The translations under genes were made by a program, and so were the position numbers. Of a DNA stretch of 64,000 bases, positions 46,660 through 54,473 are shown piece after piece; the stretch's first letter is position 1; each line of letters opens with the position of its first letter. The stretch comes from Alicycliphilus sp. UBA6560 (GTDB lineage: Bacteria > Pseudomonadota > Gammaproteobacteria > Burkholderiales > Burkholderiaceae_C), in NCBI GenBank assembly GCA_002434305.1, contig DJJU01000011.1, positions 62,001 through 126,000 on the forward strand, written 5' to 3'. The notes below the pieces were generated by a model, which had not been told where the DNA came from, ran no database searches, and saw only the letters and a program-made list of their open reading frames with translations.

Positions 46660-47538
46660 ATGAGCCCGCTGCGCCTGGCCGCGCTGTCGGCGCTGGCGAT
46701 GCTGGCCTTTGCCTGCAACTCGCTGCTGTGCCGGCTGGCGCTGACGCAGACCGGCGTCGACGCGGCGTCCTTCGCCGCCATCCGGCTGGTGTCCGGCGCA
46801 GCCGTGCTGTGGCTGATCGTGCGCCTGCGCCGGGGCGCGCGCGCCGGCGGCGACTGGCGCTCGGCCACGGCGTTGTTCGCCTATGCCGCCACGTTTTCCT
46901 ATGCCTATGCCAGCCTGACAGCCGCCACGGGTGCACTGCTGCTGTTCAGCGCGGTGCAGGCGACGATGATCGGCTATGGACTGTGGCGGGGAGAGCGGCT
47001 GCGCCCAGGCCAGCTGGCAGGCGTGGCGCTGGCCGTTGGCGGGCTGGCCGCCCTGCTGGCGCCCGGCCTGGCGCCCCCCCCGGCGGGCGGGGCTCTGCTC
47101 ATGGTGGCGGCCGGCGCTGCCTGGGGCATTTACTCGCTGCGCGGGCGCGGCGCCTTGGATCCGCTAGGGGTCACGGCGGGCAACTTTGGCCGGGCGGCCT
47201 GGCTGGCGCTGGCCCTGGCGCTGGGCGCGCTGGCGGCAGGCAGTGCGCGCTGGGATGGACCGGGACTAGTCTATGGCGTGCTGTCCGGTGCCGTGGCCTC
47301 GGGCCTGGGCTACATCGTCTGGTACGCGGCGCTGCCGGCCCTGCGCGCGACCAGCGCCGCCATCATGCAGTTGAGCGTTCCCGTGCTGACGGCCCTCGGC
47401 GGAGCATGGCTGCTGCAGGAAGTGATGACGCCGCGGTTCGTGCTTTCGTCGCTGGCCATACTGGGCGGCATAGCCCTGGTGGTGTGGCACAAGGCGCAGC
47501 CTGCGCCACCGCCCGGCGCGCACGGCCCCGCCCGCTGA
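46660..47538 (+). CDS. EamA/DMT-family transporter
   Basis: A 292-residue protein with about ten predicted membrane helices in two EamA repeats: residues 1-135 (ALSALAMLAFACNSLLCRLAL, FAAIRLVSGAAVLWL) and 140-280 (LLMVAAGAAWGIYSLRGRG, SGLGYIVWYAALPALRATSAAIMQLSVPVLTALGG). Homologs export amino acids or other small metabolites; no substrate can be named. Three in-frame ATGs are possible (46594, 46633, 46660); none has a clear RBS, and I chose the one at the start of the first helix. It follows fumA by 160 bp. Confidence 0.82.
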   Translation: MSPLRLAALSALAMLAFACNSLLCRLALTQTGVDAASFAAIRLVSGAAVLWLIVRLRRGARAGGDWRSATALFAYAATFSYAYASLTAATGALLLFSAVQATMIGYGLWRGERLRPGQLAGVALAVGGLAALLAPGLAPPPAGGALLMVAAGAAWGIYSLRGRGALDPLGVTAGNFGRAAWLALALALGALAAGSARWDGPGLVYGVLSGAVASGLGYIVWYAALPALRATSAAIMQLSVPVLTALGGAWLLQEVMTPRFVLSSLAILGGIALVVWHKAQPAPPPGAHGPAR

Positions 47539-47705
47539 CGGCGCCCTGCCCGGGCATGCCAGCAGCCATCGCCGGGACCTGACCGTACGCAGGCCCACCC
47601 TGCGACGCGGCTTTGCACGACATGCGCGCCAGAAAACGTCGGCGGCACGGCGGCAAGCCACGCGGCCAGACTGGTGCCTTGAATCACCCCTTCACAGGAG
47701 CACAC

Positions 47706-48131
47706 ATGCAGCGCAGCCAGGAATTCAAGGACATCGCCAAGACCATGGGCCAGATCGACTTCTGCATGATGCAGACCGTTAGCCCGCACGGCGTGAACAC
47801 GCGGCCGATGTCTAATAACGGCGAAGTCGAATACGACGGCGACAACTGGTTCTTCACCAGCGTGGACACCGCCAAGGTGCGTGACATCCGGCAGGATGCG
47901 CGGGTGCAGCTGGTCTTTGTCGACAGCCAGGCCGTGAACTTCATTTCGGTCTGGGGCCGGGGCGAGGTGGTCAAGGATGTCGACCTGAAGAAAAAGCTGT
48001 GGCGCGAGGAGCTGGAAGAATGGTTCCCGCAGGGCCCCGATGACGAGGACCTGGTGCTGATCAAGGTCAGCGCCAGCCGCATCCAGAGCTGGGGCCAGAT
48101 GGGCGAGCACACGCTGCACCTGGACGCCTGA
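47706..48131 (+). CDS. Pyridoxamine 5'-phosphate oxidase-like (general stress protein 26) domain protein
   Basis: A 141-residue split-barrel flavin-binding protein. It shows FKDIAKTMGQIDFCMMQTVSPHGVNTRPMS, WFFTSVDTAKVRDIRQDARVQLVFVD and VSASRIQSWG, typical of the GS26/PNPOx-like group that binds FMN or F420; not the true PdxH, which is longer. AGGAG lies 5 nt before the ATG. Function probably redox or flavin-related, otherwise unknown. The 167 bp upstream hold nothing recognisable. Confidence 0.85.
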   Translation: MQRSQEFKDIAKTMGQIDFCMMQTVSPHGVNTRPMSNNGEVEYDGDNWFFTSVDTAKVRDIRQDARVQLVFVDSQAVNFISVWGRGEVVKDVDLKKKLWREELEEWFPQGPDDEDLVLIKVSASRIQSWGQMGEHTLHLDA

Positions 48132-48164
48132 GCGCGGCCGCGCACCGGGCCCGCCTGTACTTCG

Positions 48165-49502
48165 TCAGAGCAGGGTGCCGCCCAGCACGGCTGCCGCCAC
48201 TGAGAAATAGATCACCAGCCCCAGCACGTCCACCAGCGTCGCCACCAGCGGCGCCGAGGCGCTTGCCGGATCCAGCCCCAGGCGCTGCAGCACGAAGGGC
48301 AGCATGGAGCCGATGCTGGAGCCGAAGCACACGATGCCGACCAGCGACGCCCAGATGGTGAAGGCGATCAGCAAGTAGTGCTCGCCGTAGTCATACAGCC
48401 CCAGGCGCTGCCACAACAGGATGCGCGCAAAACCGATGGCGCCCAGGCCCGCACCCAGCAGCGCGCTGGTGGGCAGCTCGCGCAGCAGCACGCGCCACCA
48501 GTCGCGCAGGCGCACCTCGCCCAGGGCCAGGCCGCGGATCAGCAGCGACGTGGCCTGAGAGCCCGAATTGCCGCCCGAGCTCATGATCAGCGGGATGAAC
48601 ATGGCCAGCACCACGGCCTTTTCCAGCTCGACCTCGAAATGCTGCATGGCGCTGGCCGTCAGCATCTCGCCGACGAACAGCATGGCCAGCCAGCCGCCGC
48701 GCTTGCGCAGCATGTCGAAAAAGCCCACCTCCAGGTACGGCGCGCCCATGCGCTCGCCACCACCGAAGCGGTTCATGTCCTCCTGCGCCTCGTCCATGAG
48801 GGCATCGATCACGTCGTCCACCGTGACGATGCCGATCACGCGCCGCGCGTCGTCCACCACCAGCAGCGCGAGGAAGTCGTACAGGCGGATCAGCCGGGCC
48901 ACCTCCTCGCGCGAGGCCTGGGCATGGGTGGTGATGGGTACGCTGCCGTTCCACAGCTCGACCAGCGGCTGCTCCGGATCGGCGCACACCAGCTGGCGCA
49001 GCGACAGCACGAAGCGCAGCCGGCGCTGTCCGTCCACCACGTACAGAGCGTAGACCGTCTCGTGCTGCTGGCCCGTTTGCCGGATGTGCGCCAGCGCCTG
49101 GGCGACGCTCCAGTGCTCGGGTATCTCGACGAACTCGGTCGTCATGATGCTGCCGGCCGTGCCCTCGGGGTAGGTCATCAGACGCGCCAGGCTGGCCTGC
49201 GTGGCCGGGCTCAGCAGGCTCAGGGCGGCATCCCGTTCGCGCTGCGGCAGCTGGGCCAGCAGGTCGGCCAGCCGGTCGCCGGCCACGGCCTGCAGGATGC
49301 CGGTCCGGCCGGCCTCGACCACGGCCTGGGCGATGGCCGGGCCGCGGCGCAGCTCGGGGCTCTCCAGCACCCCGGCCAGCGTGGCATCGTCCAGCTGCCC
49401 GGCCCAGACGATGGCCTCGTCAGGTTTCAGGGCGTTGAGGTGGATGACGGCATCCGGCACGTGCCGAAAGGCACCGGCTGGCGGCGTGGAGGTGGGGTTC
49501 AT
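48165..49502 (-). CDS. mgtE: MgtE-family magnesium transporter
   Basis: A 445-residue Mg2+ channel/transporter. Domain order: N-terminal MgtE_N superhelix (about residues 20-120, with LNALKPDEAIVWAGQLDDATLAGVLE), paired CBS domains (about 125-255, YPEGTAGSIMTTEFVEIP and VVDDARRVIGIVTVDDVIDAL), then five C-terminal membrane helices with the pore motif PLIMSSGGNSGSQATSLLIRGLALGE. The CBS domains sense cytosolic Mg2+ in characterised homologs. The ATG at MNPTSTPP was chosen; the RBS is weak. Confidence 0.94.
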   Translation of the reverse strand: MNPTSTPPAGAFRHVPDAVIHLNALKPDEAIVWAGQLDDATLAGVLESPELRRGPAIAQAVVEAGRTGILQAVAGDRLADLLAQLPQRERDAALSLLSPATQASLARLMTYPEGTAGSIMTTEFVEIPEHWSVAQALAHIRQTGQQHETVYALYVVDGQRRLRFVLSLRQLVCADPEQPLVELWNGSVPITTHAQASREEVARLIRLYDFLALLVVDDARRVIGIVTVDDVIDALMDEAQEDMNRFGGGERMGAPYLEVGFFDMLRKRGGWLAMLFVGEMLTASAMQHFEVELEKAVVLAMFIPLIMSSGGNSGSQATSLLIRGLALGEVRLRDWWRVLLRELPTSALLGAGLGAIGFARILLWQRLGLYDYGEHYLLIAFTIWASLVGIVCFGSSIGSMLPFVLQRLGLDPASASAPLVATLVDVLGLVIYFSVAAAVLGGTLL

Positions 49503-49619
49503 TGCGGGTCCCTTGGTCGGTCGCTCACCGGCAGGATGGCGCATCCGTCCGGGTTCTGCACGCCTGGCCTGCATGGCGCCGGGCGGCAAGGGTTTATCCT
49601 AGGCTCATCATTGCACGTG

Positions 49620-49675
49620 TTTTTGGGCTGCAGCCATTTTTGGACAAGCGCTGGCAGCTACTCTTTCAATAGCAT
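49620..49675 (+). repeat. Dispersed palindromic repeat copy (left arm damaged)
   Basis: TTTTTTGGGCTGCAGCCATT, then TGGACAAGCGCTGGCAGCTAC and TTTCAATAGCA. It lies just upstream of the hemerythrin-like gene. Confidence 0.75.
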
Positions 49676-49700
49676 CCACCACACTCACAGGCCGCATTCC

Positions 49701-50165
49701 ATGCCATCGTCCACCCCACCGCCTTCGTCCCCGCCGTTCTTCGAGCGCGAGCACCAGCAGCTGGACGCGCAGCTGCACGCCCACCTGCTGGACGTGATCG
49801 GCGGCGACTTCGCCGCCGCGCTGCGCCGCCTGATCGACTGGCGCGGGGCGCTGGTGCGGCACATCGAGATCGAGAACACACAGTTGCTGCCGCATGTGCC
49901 CGAAGGCGCGCGCTGGGCAGCGCGGGTGTATCTGGTGGAGCACGACCGCATCGCCCTGCTGGCCGACGAATACCTGGAAAAGGTGCGCGCGGCGGCGGCG
50001 CACCCGGCGCAGGGCGAACAGCAGCGACGCGAGGCCATCCTGGCCCTGGTGGACGGCGCGCATGCGCTGCGCCACGTGATCGAGCACCACCACGAGCGCG
50101 AGCACACGGCCCTGGCGCACGAGCTGCCGGCACCGCTGCAGGAGGCGGCGTGGGCCACGCGCTGA
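49701..50165 (+). CDS. Hemerythrin-like HHE-domain protein
   Basis: A 154-residue, all-helical protein with the spaced His/Glu pattern of HHE cation-binding domains: FEREHQQLDAQLHAHL, LVRHIEIENTQLLPHV, YLVEHDRIALLADEYLE and HVIEHHHEREHTALAHEL. These probably ligate a di-iron centre used for O2/NO sensing or iron handling. The His-rich stretch HHHERE near the C-terminus is the last ligand pair. A repeat lies immediately upstream and a strong terminator downstream; no operon partner. Confidence 0.8.
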   Translation: MPSSTPPPSSPPFFEREHQQLDAQLHAHLLDVIGGDFAAALRRLIDWRGALVRHIEIENTQLLPHVPEGARWAARVYLVEHDRIALLADEYLEKVRAAAAHPAQGEQQRREAILALVDGAHALRHVIEHHHEREHTALAHELPAPLQEAAWATR

Positions 50166-50191
50166 GCGGACGGCTGAACAAACCAAAGAAG

Positions 50192-50226
50192 AAAAGCGCC
50201 CGGCAGTTGCCTGCCGGGCGCTTTTT
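50192..50226. terminator. Bidirectional terminator between the hemerythrin-like gene and ahpF
   Basis: AAAAGCGCCCGGCAG / CTGCCGGGCGCTTTTT, a 13-bp perfect GC-rich stem with an A-run before and a T-run after. Confidence 0.9.
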
Positions 50227-50259
50227 CGTTCATCGGTCCGTGGCAGCCTACGGGAGTGT

Positions 50260-51828
50260 TTAAGCAGGCGCGGTCGTGCGGATCAGGTAGTCGAAGGCGG
50301 ACAGCGCGGCCTTCGAGCCTTCGCCGGCGGCGATCACGATCTGCTTGTAGGGCACCGTGGTGCAGTCGCCGGCGGCGAACACCCCGGGGACGTTGGTGTG
50401 GTTGCGCGCGTCCACCACGATCTCGCCGAACTTGCTCAGCTCCACCGTGCCCTTGAGCCAATCGGTGTTGGGCAGCAGGCCGATCTGCACGAAGATGCCT
50501 TCCAGGGCAAGCTGCTTGACCTCATCCGTCGTGCGGTCCTTGTAGGCCAGGCCGTTCACGCGGCTGCCGTCGCCGGTCACTTCGGTGGTCTGGGCGTTCA
50601 GGATGATGTCCACATTGGGCAGGCTGCGCAGCTTGCGCTGCAGCACGGCGTCGGCCTTCAGCTCGGGCGCGAATTCCAGCACCGTCACGTGCGCCACCAC
50701 GCCGGCCAGGTCGATGGCCGCCTCGATGCCGGAGTTGCCACCGCCGATCACCGCCACGCGCTTGCCCTTGAACAGCGGGCCGTCGCAGTGCGGGCAGTAG
50801 GTCACGCCCTTGGTACGGTATTGCTCCTCGCCGGGCACGCCCATGCTGCGCCAGCGCGCGCCGGTGGCCAGGATGACGGTGCGGCTGCGCAGGGTAGCGC
50901 CGTTCTCCAGCTCCACCTCGACCAGGCCGCCTTCGGTTGCCGCGGGCTTGAGGGCACGGGCGGCCTGCAGGTTCATGATGTCCACCTCGTAGTCGCGCAC
51001 GTGGCGCTCCAGCGCGGCGGCGAACTGCGGGCCTTCGGTCTTCTGGATGGAGATGTAGTTCTCGATGTCCACGGTGTCCAGCACCTGGCCGCCGAAGCGC
51101 TCGGAGGCCACACCGGTGCGGATGCCCTTGCGCGCGGCGTACACGGCAGCCGCCGCGCCGGCGGGGCCGCCGCCGACGATCAGCACATCGAACGCTTCCT
51201 TGGCATTGAGCTTTTGCGCGTCGCGCGCGGCGGCTCCGGAGTCGATCTTGCCGACGATCTCGGCCAGCTCCATGCGGCCCTGGCCGAAGCGCTCGCCGTT
51301 CAGGAACACGGTGGGCACGCCCATGACCTCGCGGTCCTTGATCTCCTGCTGGAACACGCCGCCGTCGATGGCCGTGTGCGTGATGTTGGGGTTGAGCACG
51401 CTCATCAGGTTGAGCGCCTGCACCACGTCCGGGCAGTTGTGGCAGGACAGCGAATAGTAGGTCTCGAAGTGGTGCTCGCCGGGCAGGTTCTTGACCTGCT
51501 CCAGCAGGTCGGCCGCTTCCTTGCTCGGGTGGCCGCCGACCTGCAGCAGCGCCAGCACCAGCGAGGTGAATTCATGGCCCAGTGGCACGCCGGCGAAGCG
51601 CACGCCGGTGTCCACGCCGGGGTTGGTGATGAGGAACGACGGCTTGCGCACGGGCAGATCGTTGGCCTCGACCACAGTGATCTTGTCCGACAGGTCGCGG
51701 ATTTCGTGCAGGAGTTCGCGAAGCTCGGCGGCAGTGGCGCTGTCGTCCAGGGTGGCCACCAGCTCCACGGGGCGCTGCAGGCGCTCCAGATAGGCTTTCA
51801 ATTGGGTTTGCAAGGTGGTGTCGAGCAT
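50260..51828 (-). CDS. ahpF: Alkyl hydroperoxide reductase subunit F (NADH-peroxiredoxin reductase)
   Basis: Transfers electrons from NADH to AhpC. The 522-residue flavoprotein has the N-terminal tandem thioredoxin-like domain with the redox pair in SCHNCPDV (about residues 130), the FAD site VLIVGGGPAGAAAAVYAARKG (about 215-235), the thioredoxin-reductase-type active site TYCPHCDGPLF, the NAD site VAVIGGGNSGIEAAIDL, and the C-terminal GVFAAGDCT. AGGAG precedes the ATG. It lies downstream of ahpC on the same strand, with a terminator hairpin between the two. Confidence 0.97.
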   Translation of the reverse strand: MLDTTLQTQLKAYLERLQRPVELVATLDDSATAAELRELLHEIRDLSDKITVVEANDLPVRKPSFLITNPGVDTGVRFAGVPLGHEFTSLVLALLQVGGHPSKEAADLLEQVKNLPGEHHFETYYSLSCHNCPDVVQALNLMSVLNPNITHTAIDGGVFQQEIKDREVMGVPTVFLNGERFGQGRMELAEIVGKIDSGAAARDAQKLNAKEAFDVLIVGGGPAGAAAAVYAARKGIRTGVASERFGGQVLDTVDIENYISIQKTEGPQFAAALERHVRDYEVDIMNLQAARALKPAATEGGLVEVELENGATLRSRTVILATGARWRSMGVPGEEQYRTKGVTYCPHCDGPLFKGKRVAVIGGGNSGIEAAIDLAGVVAHVTVLEFAPELKADAVLQRKLRSLPNVDIILNAQTTEVTGDGSRVNGLAYKDRTTDEVKQLALEGIFVQIGLLPNTDWLKGTVELSKFGEIVVDARNHTNVPGVFAAGDCTTVPYKQIVIAAGEGSKAALSAFDYLIRTTAPA

Positions 51829-51860
51829 GCGTTCACTCCTGTAGGTGTAGTTGTTGGGCA

Positions 51861-51892
51861 AAAAAAAGCCCGGGCGCCAGGCACCCGGGCGT
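51861..51892 (-). terminator. Terminator/attenuator hairpin between ahpC and ahpF
   Basis: Minus-strand stem GCCCGGGTGC / GCGCCCGGGC followed by seven T. It would limit read-through from ahpC into ahpF, in line with the much higher AhpC need in homologous systems. Confidence 0.8.
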
Positions 51893-51939
51893 CTTGAGTC
51901 GGCCGCTTGAAGGGCCGCTGCGGTCAGGTGCGTGCCGCC

Positions 51940-52503
51940 TTAGATCTTGCCGACCAGGTCCAGCGAGGGAGCCAGGGTCTTGGCGCCCTCTTCCCACTTG
52001 GCGGGGCAGACCTCGCCGGGGTGGTTGCGCACGTACTGGGCAGCCTTGACCTTGCGCAGCAGGTCGGCGGCGTTGCGGCCGATGCCTTCGGCGGTGATTT
52101 CCATGGCCTGGATCACGCCATCGGGGTCGACGATGAAGGTGGCGCGGTCAGCCAGGCCCTGGCCTTCACGCAGGCAGTCGAAGTTCTGGCTGATCTGCCA
52201 GCTGGGGTCGCCCAGCATGGTGTACTTGATCTTGCGGATGGTGTCGGACGTGTCGTGCCAGGCCTTGTGCACGAAGTGCGTGTCGGTGGAGACGGAATAC
52301 ACCTCCACGCCCATCTTCTGCAGCTCGTCGTAGTGGTCAGCCACGTCGCCCAGCTCGGTGGGGCACACGAAGGTGAAGTCGGCGGGGTAGAAGAAGAACA
52401 CGGCCCACTTGCCCAGGACGTCCTTTTCGGAAACTTCGATGAACTTGCCGTTCTTGAAGGCTTGCGTCTTGAAGGGCTTGATGGTGGTGTTGAGCACGGA
52501 CAT
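51940..52503 (-). CDS. ahpC: Alkyl hydroperoxide reductase subunit C (2-Cys peroxiredoxin)
   Basis: Reduces H2O2, organic peroxides and peroxynitrite. The 187-residue protein has the peroxidatic Cys47 in FTFVCPTE, the resolving Cys166 in EVCPAKW, and the AhpC1-type segments FFFYPADF and MLGDPSW. Length matches the E. coli protein. GAGAGGAA lies before the ATG. An OxyR-like site about 95 bp upstream and the AT-rich promoter region between ahpC and bfr suggest peroxide induction. Confidence 0.98.
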   Translation of the reverse strand: MSVLNTTIKPFKTQAFKNGKFIEVSEKDVLGKWAVFFFYPADFTFVCPTELGDVADHYDELQKMGVEVYSVSTDTHFVHKAWHDTSDTIRKIKYTMLGDPSWQISQNFDCLREGQGLADRATFIVDPDGVIQAMEITAEGIGRNAADLLRKVKAAQYVRNHPGEVCPAKWEEGAKTLAPSLDLVGKI

Positions 52504-52596
52504 TGCGTTTCCTCTCGGGTTGGTTGATGGGTGGAACGAGACTGAAGTCTAGGCCTTTATTGATAATAAATCCAATTAATTGATGGCATCAAGTTA

Positions 52597-52611
52597 ATAG
52601 TTTTAATCTAT
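52597..52611. promoter_or_regulatory. OxyR-like half site between ahpC and bfr
   Basis: ATAGTTTTAATCTAT matches the OxyR half-site pattern ATAG-N7-CTAT, including the inner T and A. The second half site, expected 7 bp away, is only weakly matched on the left (ATTA-N7-GCAT). It lies about 93 bp from the ahpC start and 87 bp from the bfr start. Confidence 0.6.
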
Positions 52612-52697
52612 ATCAAGCTCCGGACCACCGGTCATTGTCTTGCCGCAACCCGCACCTGTCATGACAATGCCCTGTCACCCACGAAAGGAGAAGCATC

Positions 52698-53174
52698 ATG
52701 AAAGGCGACCCCCAGGTCATCGCCCATCTGCAGGCCCAGCTGAAGAACGAGCTTACCGCCATCAACCAGTACTTCCTGCACTACCGCATGCTCAAGCACT
52801 GGGGCCTGGACAAGCTTGCCAAGCGCGAATATGACGAGTCCATCGGGGAGATGAAACACGCCGACCGGCTGATGGACCGCATCTTCATGCTGGACGGCCT
52901 GCCCAACCTGCAGGACCTGGCCAAGCTGCAGGTGGGAGAGGACGTGCCCGAGATCCTCGAATGCGACCTGCGCGCCGAGCGCGGCGCCCAGGCCACCATC
53001 AAGGACGGCATCGCCTACTGCGAATCGGTGCGCGACTACGTCTCGCGCGACCTGCTAGAGGACATCCTGGAGGACACCGAGGAGCACATCGACTACCTGG
53101 AGACGCAAATCGCCCTGGTGGAGAAGGTCGGCCTGCCGAACTACCTGCAGTCGCAGATGGGCGACGGCAGCTGA
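52698..53174 (+). CDS. bfr: Bacterioferritin
   Basis: Heme-containing iron-storage protein. The 158-residue chain has the ferroxidase ligands Glu18 (KNELTAINQY), Glu51 and His54 (GEMKHADR), Glu94 and His130, and the heme ligand Met52. The position matching E. coli Glu127 appears to be Thr (DTEEH), which would weaken one iron site unless a neighbouring Glu replaces it. AAAGGAGA precedes the ATG. It is divergent from ahpC across a 194-bp AT-rich region with an OxyR-like site, linking iron storage to the peroxide response. Confidence 0.95.
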   Translation: MKGDPQVIAHLQAQLKNELTAINQYFLHYRMLKHWGLDKLAKREYDESIGEMKHADRLMDRIFMLDGLPNLQDLAKLQVGEDVPEILECDLRAERGAQATIKDGIAYCESVRDYVSRDLLEDILEDTEEHIDYLETQIALVEKVGLPNYLQSQMGDGS

Positions 53175-53200
53175 CGCGCGGCCGGGCTGCCGCACCGAGG

Positions 53201-53227
53201 GAAAACGGGCCGCGCGCCCGTTTTTTT
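53201..53227 (+). terminator. Terminator of bfr
   Basis: AAAACGGGC / GCCCGTTTT with loop CGCGC and TTTTTTT. The following 200 bp before flhD hold no gene and presumably the flhDC promoter. Confidence 0.9.
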
Positions 53228-53427
53228 CATGCCCGTGCAAGGCGAGGTGGACCCGACGCGCTTGTAAGGCAAATTCCTACAAGGCACGACCCCCGACCAG
53301 ACGCAGCGCAGCGCCGAACCCCGACTTAATTTCCTTTTGGCCTGGTTTCACAATCCATTTCAACGAATCGCGCAACACATGCAACCGCATGCAACGCAAC
53401 GAGACGCCGCTGAAAAGGAACCGCGCC

Positions 53428-53757
53428 ATGACCTCCGAACAACTGCTCGCCGAAATCCGCGAAGCCAACCTCACCTACCTGATGCTGGCCCAGACCCTGG
53501 TGCGCCAGGACAAGGCCGAAGCCGTGTTCCGCCTCGGCCTGAGCGAGGAGGCCGCCGACATTCTGGCAGCCCTGTCGGCCGCGCAAATCCTGAAACTGGC
53601 GTCGCGCAACACCCTTCTTTGCAGTTTCCGCGTGGACGACGAGCTGGTGTGGAGCCTGCTGACCAGCCACAACGCGCCGCGCAAGAACAGCAGCGAGGCC
53701 ACCAACGCGCTGCACGCCAACATCCTGATGGCCAGCCGCGTATCCGAAGTGCTCTGA
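53428..53757 (+). CDS. flhD: Flagellar master regulator subunit FlhD
   Basis: With FlhC forms the FlhD4C2 activator of class II flagellar genes. The 109-residue protein shows LLAEIREANLTYLMLAQTLVRQDKAEAVFRLGLSEEAADILAALS and LASRNTLLCSFRVDDELVWSLL with the conserved Cys of the FlhD dimer. The ATG at MTSEQ was chosen, with AAAAGGAA upstream. flhC follows 56 bp downstream. Confidence 0.96.
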   Translation: MTSEQLLAEIREANLTYLMLAQTLVRQDKAEAVFRLGLSEEAADILAALSAAQILKLASRNTLLCSFRVDDELVWSLLTSHNAPRKNSSEATNALHANILMASRVSEVL

Positions 53758-53813
53758 CCGCTCGCAGCCAGACAGCCTGCCCCCTGCCTACCGACTTCTA
53801 CCGAAAGCCTGCC

Positions 53814-54353
53814 ATGTCCGCACCCGCCAAGAGCGTCCTTCAAGATTCCAAGCAGATCGAGCGCGCTGTCATGCTGATCGAAATGGGCGCCCGCATGCAG
53901 GTGCTGGAGTCGGAGACCACACTGTCGTACGAGCGGCTGATCCGCCTGTACAAGGAAGTGGCGGGCAAGTCGCCCTCCAAGGGCCAGCTGCCGTTTTCCA
54001 CCGACTGGTTCCTGACCTGGCAGGAAAACATCCACAGCTCGCTGTTCCTGAACATCTACGAATACCTGTCCAAGGGCGTGGCGCTGGACGCGGTGGAGCT
54101 GCTGACCAAGGCCTACCGTCTGTACAACGAGCAGGTGGCGGCCGCCGAGATCGAGCCGCTGCTGTCCTTCACCCGTGCCTGGCGGCTGGTGAAGTTCGTC
54201 GACGCGGGCATGCTCACGCGCACCAAGTGCTCGCAGTGCGGCGGGCAGTTCGTTTCCGAGCTGTACGAGAACCGCCACTACACCTGCGGCCTGTGCAACC
54301 CGCCGGCGCGCGCCGGCAAGAGCAAGAGCGCCGGCGCCCTGACGCTGCACTGA
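53814..54353 (+). CDS. flhC: Flagellar master regulator subunit FlhC
   Basis: DNA-binding partner of FlhD. The 179-residue protein has KQIERAVMLIEMGARMQVLESETTLSYERLIRLYKEV, SKGQLPFSTDWFLTW and the structural zinc site with Cys139, Cys142, Cys158 and Cys161 (KCSQCGGQFV, YTCGLCNPP). The C-terminus ends in a short basic tail. No flagellar structural genes follow in the window, so its targets lie elsewhere. Confidence 0.96.
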   Translation: MSAPAKSVLQDSKQIERAVMLIEMGARMQVLESETTLSYERLIRLYKEVAGKSPSKGQLPFSTDWFLTWQENIHSSLFLNIYEYLSKGVALDAVELLTKAYRLYNEQVAAAEIEPLLSFTRAWRLVKFVDAGMLTRTKCSQCGGQFVSELYENRHYTCGLCNPPARAGKSKSAGALTLH

Positions 54354-54363
54354 AAAATATCAG

Positions 54364-54420
54364 TCAAAAATGCCGCCAGCGCTTATGGGACAAGCGCTGG
54401 CAGCTATCAAAACCATAGAA
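54364..54420 (+). repeat. Dispersed palindromic repeat copy downstream of flhC
   Basis: CGCCAGCGCTTATGGGACAAGCGCTGGCAG (positions give the full extent), then CTATCAAAACCATAG. The arms CCAGCGCTT/AAGCGCTGG are intact. Confidence 0.85.
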
Positions 54421-54450
54421 AAAGGCCCCGCTGCGGCAGCGGGGCCTTCG
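54418..54450 (-). terminator. Terminator downstream of the acylase gene
   Basis: Stem AAGGCCCCGCTGC / GCAGCGGGGCCTT, followed on the minus strand by CCTTTTTC. It could also stop flhC transcription. Confidence 0.8.
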
Positions 54451-54473
54451 TGCTTTTCAGCCGGCGAGCGGCG

